64,000 bases of DNA from positions 124,001 through 188,000 of the forward strand of contig JASJOS010000012.1 in the NCBI GenBank assembly GCA_030068525.1, read 5' to 3'. Of this stretch, positions 17,326 to 23,891 are shown one piece after another. This DNA is from Xanthocytophaga flava (GTDB lineage: Bacteria > Bacteroidota > Bacteroidia > Cytophagales > 172606-1). Numbering within the stretch: the first letter of the stretch is position 1; each line of letters begins with the position of its first letter. A program made the position numbers and the translations under genes. Below the pieces are notes generated by a model, which saw only the letters and a program-made list of their open reading frames with translations, had not been told where the DNA came from and did no database searches.

Positions 17326-17333
17326 TAGCTTTG
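17326..17333 (+). promoter_or_regulatory. Bacteroidota -7 promoter element for the ATP-grasp gene
   Basis: TAGCTTTG exactly fits TAnnTTTG and lies 30 bp before the ATG at 17364. A TTTTTTG run lies upstream (ending 17311), but at 14 bp the spacing is short for a -33 element. Confidence 0.5.
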
Positions 17334-17363
17334 TGCCAGCATTAAATTACATTCTGTTCACAA

Positions 17364-18260
17364 ATGAAAATTGCATTTATTACTTACGAAGGTTCAGTTA
17401 AATATACTGCTGCGAATGGCTTTGATGAGATTCAGGATTTGCTACCATTTCTGCAGAGCAAAGGTATTGACATCCAGTATGAAATATGGGACAATCCTGA
17501 GGTAGACTGGACAGTATATGATGTTGCATTGCTTCGAATGCCATGGGATTATCATCAGAAGTTTGACGAATTCAAATCCTGGCTTGACAGAATAGAAAGC
17601 CTGGGAATAAAGCTGCTCAATGATTATCAGATTGTACGATGGAACATAGACAAACATTATCTCCAGCAGATAGCAGATGCTGGCTATAATGTCATCCCTT
17701 CTGTGTTTTTGGAAAAGGATTGGAATGGCGAACTTTCCTCGTTATTTGATATGTTAAACTCCGGGCAGATTATTGTTAAGCCTTGTGTAAGTGGTGGGTC
17801 ACGAAACACAATAAAACTGCAAAAAGAATCCGCACAGGAAGATGCAACAACAATTAGAGAACTGCTTGCTAATGGGGCTTACCTGGCTCAGCCATTTATG
17901 AAAGAGATCAATGAGGGAGAATGGTCATTTACATTCTTCAATGGATCTTATAGTCACACCATACTCAAAAAGCCCAAAGCCGGAGATTTCAGAGTACAAC
18001 AATTTTTTGGCGGAACCATTGAACGAATTGACCCGGAGCAAGCATACATTGATAAAGCTGCCTCTTACCTATCAGCCTTTGCCCCAAAAACACTTTACGC
18101 CCGAGTCGATGGGTTAATGGTTGATGGAAAATTCATGTTGATGGAGTTAGAGCTAGTTGAACCTTTCCTATATCTGGCCTATCATCCTAACGCCCCAGAA
18201 AATTTTTACCAAGCCCTCAAAACCCAAATTGATGAATTATCGAAAATCAACATACAATAA
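17364..18260 (+). CDS. ATP-grasp domain ligase (DcsG / glutathione-synthetase-like)
   Basis: A 298-residue ATP-grasp enzyme. N-terminal pre-ATP-grasp segment 'MKIAFITYEGS...LLPFLQSKGIDIQYEIWDN' and 'VALLRMPWDYHQKFDEF' match the DcsG-like subgroup; the ATP-binding region has 'IIVKPCVSGGSRNT' (Lys and glycine loop), 'YLAQPFMKEINEGEWSFTFF', 'FRVQQFFGGT', and the Mg-binding 'YARVDGLMVDGKFMLMELELVEP' (Asp, Glu and Glu). Such enzymes join a carboxylate to an amine or thiol via an acyl phosphate; DcsG itself makes O-ureido-serine-derived cycloserine, but the same fold appears in many uncharacterised bacterial ligases. There is no cycloserine gene cluster here, so the substrate is unknown. Confidence 0.85.
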   Translation: MKIAFITYEGSVKYTAANGFDEIQDLLPFLQSKGIDIQYEIWDNPEVDWTVYDVALLRMPWDYHQKFDEFKSWLDRIESLGIKLLNDYQIVRWNIDKHYLQQIADAGYNVIPSVFLEKDWNGELSSLFDMLNSGQIIVKPCVSGGSRNTIKLQKESAQEDATTIRELLANGAYLAQPFMKEINEGEWSFTFFNGSYSHTILKKPKAGDFRVQQFFGGTIERIDPEQAYIDKAASYLSAFAPKTLYARVDGLMVDGKFMLMELELVEPFLYLAYHPNAPENFYQALKTQIDELSKINIQ

Positions 18261-18261
18261 T

Positions 18262-18485
18262 TTACAAAGAGAGCAAAGATGCCTTCAATCGTGTGTGGTC
18301 GTGTAGGAGCGTAGGCAATCTTTTCTCCGCGAGGTTGGCCTTTGGCCTACGGGGGAAGGATCGGAGAAAAGTGTCTTTTTCTTTTGCTACTTTGCTTTTG
18401 GACAAGCAAAAGAAAAGTAGAACCTTAGGAAGAGTGATCTTTGGAAAAACAAACTCTGTAGACAACCAAAAATGAAGAAGCTGAA
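18262..18485 (+). repeat. Dispersed structured repeat, copy A
   Basis: This non-coding stretch resembles the minus strand of 40246-40440. Shared landmarks, in the same order, are TACAAAGAGAG-AAAG, CTTCAATCG, TATAGG/TGTAGG-GCGT, a hairpin with GGCC-GGCC in its centre, GGACAAGCAAAA, and AATGAAGAAGCTG. In this copy the central hairpin stem is CTTTTCTCCG/CGGAGAAAAG. There is no open frame of note across it. It also spans most of the 361-bp gene-free gap between the ATP-grasp and YqeY genes. Confidence 0.6.
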
Positions 18486-18569
18486 ATAAGAGAAAAGAAA
18501 GGGACTATAAAAAGGCGTCTTGAATGCTGCAAGTAGAAAAATGATATCTAAGAGTGTGATATATTCCAA

Positions 18570-18620
18570 AATAACAGAGCATACAATCTTTAGAAACGTA
18601 GGCTCTGTTATTCTTTTTTG
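18570..18620. terminator. Terminator hairpin (bidirectional)
   Basis: AATAACAGAGC (18570-18580) pairs with GCTCTGTTATT (18602-18612) and is followed by CTTTTTTG on the plus strand. On the minus strand it lies just past the stop of the YqeY gene and is followed by TTTT. Confidence 0.75.
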
Positions 18621-18621
18621 A

Positions 18622-19077
18622 CTATTGTACCAGCAATCGCTTTACAGTTTCAGAAACCACTTTACCATCAGCCTGACCAGCCAATTCCTTGGTAGCTACT
18701 CCCATTACCTTGCCCATATCGGCAGGTCCTTTGGCCCCCACACGAGTCAGGATATCTTTTACCTTAGCTTCAAGTTCCTCTGAGGACAATTGTTTAGGTA
18801 AATATCTTTCGATAATAGCCAGTTCGGCTAATTCTTTACTGGATAGATCCTCACGTCCCTGTGTTTTGAAAATATCTGCTGACTCCCGGCGTTGTTTGGC
18901 AGCCTTTGTCAATAACTTTAATTCTTCTTCTGCTTTAAGATCTCCTCCAACAGTGCCTTCTTTGGTCTCTTCCAGTAAGATCAGGGATTTAATAGAACGT
19001 AACGCAGTAAGCGCATCTTTATCTTTGGCAAGCATAGCCTGCTTTATATCATTATCAATCTGTGATTTGAGAGACAT
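18622..19077 (-). CDS. GatB/YqeY domain-containing protein
   Basis: A 151-residue cytoplasmic protein covering exactly the YqeY family: 'LKSQIDNDIKQAMLAKDKDALTALRSIKSLIL', 'SKELAELAIIERYLPKQLSSEELEAKVKDIL', and 'MGKVMGVATKELAGQADGKVVSETVKRLL'. The fold is the helical tail domain of the GatB subunit of Asp/Glu-tRNA amidotransferase, standing alone; its role is presumed tRNA-related but is not established. It is divergent from the flotillin-like gene, from which a 419-bp region separates it. Confidence 0.9.
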   Translation of the reverse strand: MSLKSQIDNDIKQAMLAKDKDALTALRSIKSLILLEETKEGTVGGDLKAEEELKLLTKAAKQRRESADIFKTQGREDLSSKELAELAIIERYLPKQLSSEELEAKVKDILTRVGAKGPADMGKVMGVATKELAGQADGKVVSETVKRLLVQ

Positions 19078-19496
19078 AAACTTAGCTGTAAGTTAATAAA
19101 CATTATTTTTCTGCAAGTATAGCAGTTTGACAGTAAAATATCTATCACCAGACAGTATCTTTTCAGTACCGATGATCTTCTGCATTTAGCCAAAAAGCAA
19201 TTAAACTATTGCATTCAAACCTTCCACATCCAAAATATACTTAATCCCTATCCAATTGCTTACCTATTCCATCTTTAAATAACTAATTAACAACATAGTA
19301 TACCTGAAGCAGAATATACAATTTTATGTCTATAGTTACGATGTCAGTTTCTGAAAAATAAAAACCTGTAATTGGGTTACTTTTTTAGAAGATTTACATC
19401 AAAAATTAAAAACCTTCACCACATTCAATTTCTATTGAATCTACACTCTCCACAATTGAATCTACACACTCTATTTTTAACTAAATCAATTATTTC
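19078..19496. other. 419-bp divergent intergenic region
   Basis: AT-rich region between the YqeY and flotillin-like genes. Besides the 13-bp direct repeat at 19434-19467 nothing structured was seen, and no exact TAnnTTTG element was found for either gene. Confidence 0.5.
19434..19467 (+). promoter_or_regulatory. 13-bp direct repeat ahead of the flotillin-like gene
   Basis: ATTGAATCTACAC occurs twice (19434-19446 and 19455-19467) with starts 21 bp apart, about two helical turns, ending 30 bp before the start codon. The spacing would suit two copies of a regulator on one DNA face, which is inference. Confidence 0.4.
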
Positions 19497-21446
19497 ATGA
19501 ACCTTTTACTAGCTTTCTGGTGGGTGCTTATACCTATCGTTTTGCTGATCTTTTACCGTTTCTTCTTCAGAATTTTCGGTGTTGTTATTGTTCCTGAAGA
19601 CCGTATTGGTCTTGTTACCAAAAAATTTGTATTGACAGGCGAGAATCGAGCCTTACCCGATGGACGTATCATTGCAGTGAACGGCGAAGCTGGCTTTCAG
19701 GCTCAAACCCTGGCACCAGGTTTACACTTATGGAAATGGATATGGCAATATGAAGTAAAGTTACAACCACTCACAGTTATTCCTCCCGGAAAGATTGGTC
19801 TGCTTATCGCCAAAGATGGAAACGAGCTTCCGACAGGTGCTATTCTGGCCCGCCGTGTAGACTGTGATTCTTTTCAGGATGCAGAAAAATTTATCCGCAA
19901 TCATGGTCAAAAAGGTCGACAGACAGCTTATATTACAGCAGGTTCCTATCGAATCAATGCATTTTTGTTTGAAGTGGAACTGGCAGACATCACACACATT
20001 AATGAAAACAAGGTAGGTATTGTGACTACCCAGGATGGTATGCCACTGAGAGACGGGCAAATTGCAGGATCAAATGTGCACGGCCACAATAACTTTCAGG
20101 ATGCGGATGCCTTTTTGCAAAATGGGGGTAATCGTGGTTTGCAGCCTCAGGTAATTCTGGCAGGTTCCTATAACCTGAACCCCTGGTTTGTTCAGATAGA
20201 AGAAACCTTTATGACCGAAATTCCTATCGGTAACGTGGGTGTTGTTATCTCTTATTATGGTGAAGATGGCGCTGATCTTAGTGGAGCGGAATTCAAACAT
20301 GGCAATATTGTAGGCAAAGGATTTAAAGGTGTTTGGGCTGAGCCACTTGGACCCGGTAAGTATCCTATCAACAAATACACCATGCGTGTTGAACTAGTAC
20401 CTACTACTAACCTGGTATTGAACTGGGCGTCAGCACGTAGTGAGTCACACCAATTGGATAAAAACCTGAGTACCATCACTGTTCGTAGTAAAGACGGTTT
20501 CCCATTCAACTTGGACGTTTCTCAGATCATTCATATTCCTACGAATGAAGCACCTAAGGTAATTGCCCGTTTCGGAAACATGAATAACCTGGTAAGCCAG
20601 GTGCTGGAACCAACCATTGGTAACTACTTCCGTAACTCGGCTCAGGATGCTGATGTAATCAACTTCTTAACTTCACGGAAAGAACGTCAGGATTCAGCCA
20701 AACAACACATTGGAAAGGTATTAGCTGAATACAACGTGTTTGGAGTCGACACCCTGATTGGTGACATTGTGCCACCGGATTCCCTGATGAAAACCTTGAC
20801 AGACAGAAAGCTGGCAGAAGAGCAGAAGATGACCTTCGAAACACAACGACTGGCTCAGGAAACTCGTCAGAAGCTGGAAAAAGAAACATCTATTGCAGAT
20901 ATGCAACGTGAAATTGTAAAAGCCGACCAAGGTGTATTGATTGCCCAACGTATTGCAGATGCATCTGTAAAGAAAGCCGAAGGGGAAGCTACCAGTGTTA
21001 AAATACAGGCAGGTGCGGAAGCCGAACGACTAAAAACCATTGCCAATGCAGATGCTCAAAAGACCAAAGTACTGGCGGAAGCAGAGGCAGAAAAAGTGAA
21101 GATGCTGGCTAATGCAGAAGCAGAAAAGATCAGTGTAACAGGTGATGCAGAAGCGGCCAAGATCCTGGCTATTGGTAAATCATCTGCGGAAGCATATAAA
21201 CTAGCCGTTGAAGCGATGGGCGGTGACAACTTCACCAAACTGAAGGTAACTGAAGCTATAGGCAGAGATCGAATCAAGATCATTCCGGATGTACTAATCA
21301 ACGGAGGTGCAGAAGGTTCGGGTGGTGGACCAATCAGTGGTTTGCTGGGTTTGCAGCTACTGGAACAGGTTCAGAAACAGCAAAACGGAAATGGTAGCCA
21401 TCACAATGGTAGTCAAAAACCAGAAGATCCAACAACACAGATCTAA
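19497..21446 (+). CDS. Flotillin-like SPFH-domain membrane protein with repeated N-terminal units
   Basis: A 649-residue protein. One N-terminal membrane segment (LLLAFWWVLIPIVLLIFYRFFF) is followed by two clear repeats of about 75 residues with the pattern GLxIxxDGxxLPxGxI...F.DAExFxxxxGxxGxQxxxIxAGSYxxN (about 95-165 and 168-238) and a shorter, diverged unit before them (about 27-90). The SPFH domain follows from about 240 ('IPIGNVGVVISYYGE' to 'DTLIGDIVPPDSLMK'), then a long Ala/Glu/Lys coiled coil (about 430-560, 'AEAEKVKMLANAEAEKI') and a Gly/Gln/Asn-rich tail. Flotillins scaffold membrane microdomains. The gene stands alone with a terminator. Confidence 0.85.
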   Translation: MNLLLAFWWVLIPIVLLIFYRFFFRIFGVVIVPEDRIGLVTKKFVLTGENRALPDGRIIAVNGEAGFQAQTLAPGLHLWKWIWQYEVKLQPLTVIPPGKIGLLIAKDGNELPTGAILARRVDCDSFQDAEKFIRNHGQKGRQTAYITAGSYRINAFLFEVELADITHINENKVGIVTTQDGMPLRDGQIAGSNVHGHNNFQDADAFLQNGGNRGLQPQVILAGSYNLNPWFVQIEETFMTEIPIGNVGVVISYYGEDGADLSGAEFKHGNIVGKGFKGVWAEPLGPGKYPINKYTMRVELVPTTNLVLNWASARSESHQLDKNLSTITVRSKDGFPFNLDVSQIIHIPTNEAPKVIARFGNMNNLVSQVLEPTIGNYFRNSAQDADVINFLTSRKERQDSAKQHIGKVLAEYNVFGVDTLIGDIVPPDSLMKTLTDRKLAEEQKMTFETQRLAQETRQKLEKETSIADMQREIVKADQGVLIAQRIADASVKKAEGEATSVKIQAGAEAERLKTIANADAQKTKVLAEAEAEKVKMLANAEAEKISVTGDAEAAKILAIGKSSAEAYKLAVEAMGGDNFTKLKVTEAIGRDRIKIIPDVLINGGAEGSGGGPISGLLGLQLLEQVQKQQNGNGSHHNGSQKPEDPTTQI

Positions 21447-21472
21447 CTCTATCAACTAGATTAGTAGATTAT

Positions 21473-21508
21473 AAAAATCCGAAGTCACTCCATGGCTTCG
21501 GATTTTTT
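21473..21508 (+). terminator. Rho-independent terminator
   Basis: AAAAATCCGAAG pairs with CTTCGGATTTTT, followed by a T, 27 bp after the flotillin-like stop codon. Confidence 0.9.
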
Positions 21509-21559
21509 ATTGACTGTAGAGATTCGCGTCCTTTTGTCGGAATGAATGTATATACTTCT

Positions 21560-21821
21560 TCTGACGCTTCTGACAGATCTGACAGTTCTAAAAAACATTT
21601 TATAAAGGGGATAGAGTATTACAACTCTGTAAATACCTGATAGACAGCATGTTTTTTTTATTTAAAAGTTTTCAAATTAACTTTCGTGTTCAGACTGAAG
21701 ACATACTGTCTATAATCCTTATTTTGTAAAAAACTGTTAACCAGACAAATAAGTCGATTACATAGTTACTCCACTTTATAAAATGTTTTTTAGAACTGTC
21801 AGATCTGTCAGAAGCGTCAGA
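21560..21821. repeat. Perfect 48-bp inverted repeat enclosing 166 bp (MITE-like palindromic element)
   Basis: The left arm 21560-21607 and right arm 21774-21821 are exact reverse complements over 48 bp. Each arm contains three TCTGAC units in the left-arm sense. Inside lies a second, 13-bp inverted pair, ATAGACAGCATGT (21640-21652) and ACATACTGTCTAT (21701-21713), with one mismatch. No gene is encoded. It fills most of the 449-bp gap between two converging genes (the flotillin-like gene and the response regulator). Confidence 0.85.
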
Positions 21822-21895
21822 GAATTGATGATACTGGTAGACCATTTGTATTGATGAGCTTCCTTTGCACAACCTCAAGGTAAATCTTAAAAAGC

Positions 21896-22303
21896 TTACA
21901 GTTCTGCAACCTGGAACCAATACTCTAAAAATGTACGGATTTTATGTACAGTAAGGTCGTAGGTGCCTGGCTTAAGAATAAATGAATTGGCTCCTAACTG
22001 ATAACATTCATCTATGTGTGGATCTGAGGCACTTTCACCCAGCACAATCACAGGGATGGATCGGTACGCTGGGTTTGACTTCAGCTTTTTCAATATCTCT
22101 AATCCATTCTGTGGTTTTGAATTGTAATCAAGCATAATCAATGCAGGCTGCTCACCAGATTCCAATGCAGAAAACAACTCGTTACTATAAGTCAGGTAGA
22201 GAAACTGTATGTCAACATCCAGTTGTGAAGCAATAGAATCTGTAATCATCCGGTCATCCGGATCATCTTCCAGCATTAGTATATAGGGCTTCTTTAGTCT
22301 CAT
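21896..22303 (-). CDS. Stand-alone response regulator receiver domain
   Basis: About 135 residues from ATG 22303; the frame extends to a TTG at 22327 that would add eight residues. The receiver fold is complete: 'YILMLEDDPDDRMITDSI' (acidic pocket), 'ALIMLDYNSKPQNGLEIL' with the phospho-acceptor Asp, 'IPVIVLGESAS' where a Gly takes the place usually held by Thr/Ser, and 'SFILKPGTYD' with the conserved Lys. There is no output domain. Such single-domain regulators act by protein contacts, often in Bacteroidota phosphorelays. No kinase is adjacent. The Gly substitution may change the switch mechanism. Confidence 0.83.
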   Translation of the reverse strand: MRLKKPYILMLEDDPDDRMITDSIASQLDVDIQFLYLTYSNELFSALESGEQPALIMLDYNSKPQNGLEILKKLKSNPAYRSIPVIVLGESASDPHIDECYQLGANSFILKPGTYDLTVHKIRTFLEYWFQVAEL

Positions 22304-22504
22304 GGGATCAGGGGTTTGTTCTGTCAAACTATCTATTTCTGAAATGCATACCTCCAGGTAGCAAATATATTTCTACAAATGAATACCCCAAAGATAAGTC
22401 ATTCGTTTCTCAGAGTACAGACTCTCCTGATAAATTACACAAAAACGGTAAACAATTTGCAATTTCTCACGTACTTAGTATATTGGTTAGCAAACAATTG
22501 TCTT

Positions 22505-23005
22505 ATGACCATTACCAATAAACCCAAATCATTCTGGCTAACGGTGCTCTTTCTGGCATGGATGATACCCGCTATGAGTCAGCATGTCCCCGTAATTCAG
22601 TTTGATCAGTTAAACAAACGAATACATCAGAACAATGATACTCTCTATGTAGTTAATTTCTGGGCTACCTGGTGTGGTCCTTGTGTTACTGAGTTGCCCC
22701 TATTAGAATCTGTGCATAAAAAGTTTGCCAATCAGAAAGTTAAAGTTTTGCTGGTGAGCCTTGATTTCAAAAGAGACCTCCAGACCAAAGTAATCCCTTT
22801 TGTCCAAAAAAGAAAGTTACGGTCTTCTGTCTATCTGTTAAATGAAACAGACCACAATACCTGGATTGATAAAATCTCTCCGGAATGGTCTGGTTCTATC
22901 CCAGCTACATTATTTATCAAGACATCCCGAAATGTCCGGAAGTTCATGGAAAAAGAAGTGAAAGCCGGAGAACTTGAAACCATTATTCAATCATTTCATC
23001 TATAA
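22505..23005 (+). CDS. Exported TlpA/ResA-like thioredoxin
   Basis: The frame opens at 22379, but ATG 22505 gives a signal peptide (MTITNKPKSFWLTVLFLAWMIPAMS), so I use it. The mature part is a thioredoxin domain with 'YVVNFWATWCGPCVTELPLLESV' in pieces: WATWCGPC active site, then 'VKVLLVSLDF' and the cis-Pro segment 'SGSIPATLFI'. It ends 21 bp before the redoxin gene at 23027 and the two look cotranscribed. Its sequence resembles the C-terminal half of the fused protein at 9165-10283 (same WATWCGPCVTE and 'P-[E/K]-W-x-G' before the cis-Pro). It likely works in periplasmic disulfide reduction. Confidence 0.85.
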   Translation: MTITNKPKSFWLTVLFLAWMIPAMSQHVPVIQFDQLNKRIHQNNDTLYVVNFWATWCGPCVTELPLLESVHKKFANQKVKVLLVSLDFKRDLQTKVIPFVQKRKLRSSVYLLNETDHNTWIDKISPEWSGSIPATLFIKTSRNVRKFMEKEVKAGELETIIQSFHL

Positions 23006-23026
23006 CACACTAACTAACAACTTTGT

Positions 23027-23650
23027 ATGAAAACAATTTTCAAAACTCAGTTAGCCTTACTGCTGCTCCTGGCAGTAGGCCTTGTCAGTGCCCGCTTTGC
23101 TCCTGCTGGCTATAAAGTAGGTGATACAGTACAAGATTTTTCGTTGAAGAATGTAGATGGTAAAATGGTCTCTCTGGCAAGCAATACTCAGGCTAAAGGC
23201 TATATTATCACTTTTACCTGCAATACCTGTCCGGTAGCCAAATTATATGAAGAACGGATTATTGCACTGAATCAGAAATATGCGTCCAAAGGCTATCCTG
23301 TACTGGCTATCCAACCCAACGATCCAGGCATCTCTCCCGGAGATTCTTATGATTTAATGCAGAAACGCGCTAAGGACAAGAAATATGCATTCCCTTACCT
23401 GGTTGATGAAACACAGGCTATAGCCCAAACCTTTGGTGCTACCAATACCCCACATGTTTTTGTGGTAAAAAAAGAGGGCGATAAATTTAAAGTAGCCTAT
23501 ATCGGAGCTATTGACAATAACTCCCAGGATGCCTCACAAGCCACCAAGAAATATGTAGAAGAAGCAGTGGATGAATTGCTTCAAGGCAAAGCTGTCACTA
23601 CTCCATCTGCCAAAGCCATCGGATGTAGCATAAAATGGAAGAAGGCATAA
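23027..23650 (+). CDS. Exported AhpC/TSA-like redoxin
   Basis: A 207-residue protein with signal peptide (MKTIFKTQLALLLLLAVGLVSA). The redoxin domain carries 'GDTVQDFSLKNVDGKMVSL', the CNTCPVAKLYEER active-site segment, 'AIQPNDPG', 'FPYLVDETQAIAQTFGA', cis-Pro 'TNTPHVFVV' and the terminal 'IGCSIKWKK'. These match, in order, the N-terminal half of the protein at 9165-10283 (CNHCPTAQ, FPYLYDGDTQ, ATPHVFIF, FGCSVKWMD). It is the second gene of a pair with the TlpA-like thioredoxin and is presumably its redox partner in the periplasm. Confidence 0.85.
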   Translation: MKTIFKTQLALLLLLAVGLVSARFAPAGYKVGDTVQDFSLKNVDGKMVSLASNTQAKGYIITFTCNTCPVAKLYEERIIALNQKYASKGYPVLAIQPNDPGISPGDSYDLMQKRAKDKKYAFPYLVDETQAIAQTFGATNTPHVFVVKKEGDKFKVAYIGAIDNNSQDASQATKKYVEEAVDELLQGKAVTTPSAKAIGCSIKWKKA

Positions 23651-23674
23651 AGTTATTTGCTTTTGTATTTTTTC

Positions 23675-23712
23675 AAAACCCAGTCAGTAAAAGGCTGGGT
23701 TTTATTGTTTTT
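23675..23712 (+). terminator. Rho-independent terminator
   Basis: AAAACCCAG pairs with CTGGGTTTT over an 11-nt loop and is followed by a run of T residues, 25 bp after the redoxin stop. Confidence 0.88.
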
Positions 23713-23891
23713 TTTTATTTTTATCAATTCCCTTCTTTTGGTAAACTAACTCTATTTTTTGCATCAATATTACCTCCTTATATTTTCTACCATCTTACTC
23801 ATTATTTTATCTCACACTTTAGTTACTTGTAAGCACAAGGATATTGACTATACCTCGGTTAAAATTTTAGACATGTAACGACATCTATACA

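Noticed and set aside
21560-21821. Invertible promoter controlled by the 48-bp inverted repeat
   Set aside because: Both neighbouring genes converge on this gap, so no gene would be switched by inversion; an element of the MITE type fits better.
23635-23832. Plus-strand 65-codon frame after the redoxin gene
   Set aside because: It overlaps the redoxin end and the terminator T-tract; the phenylalanine-rich product reflects AT-rich DNA.
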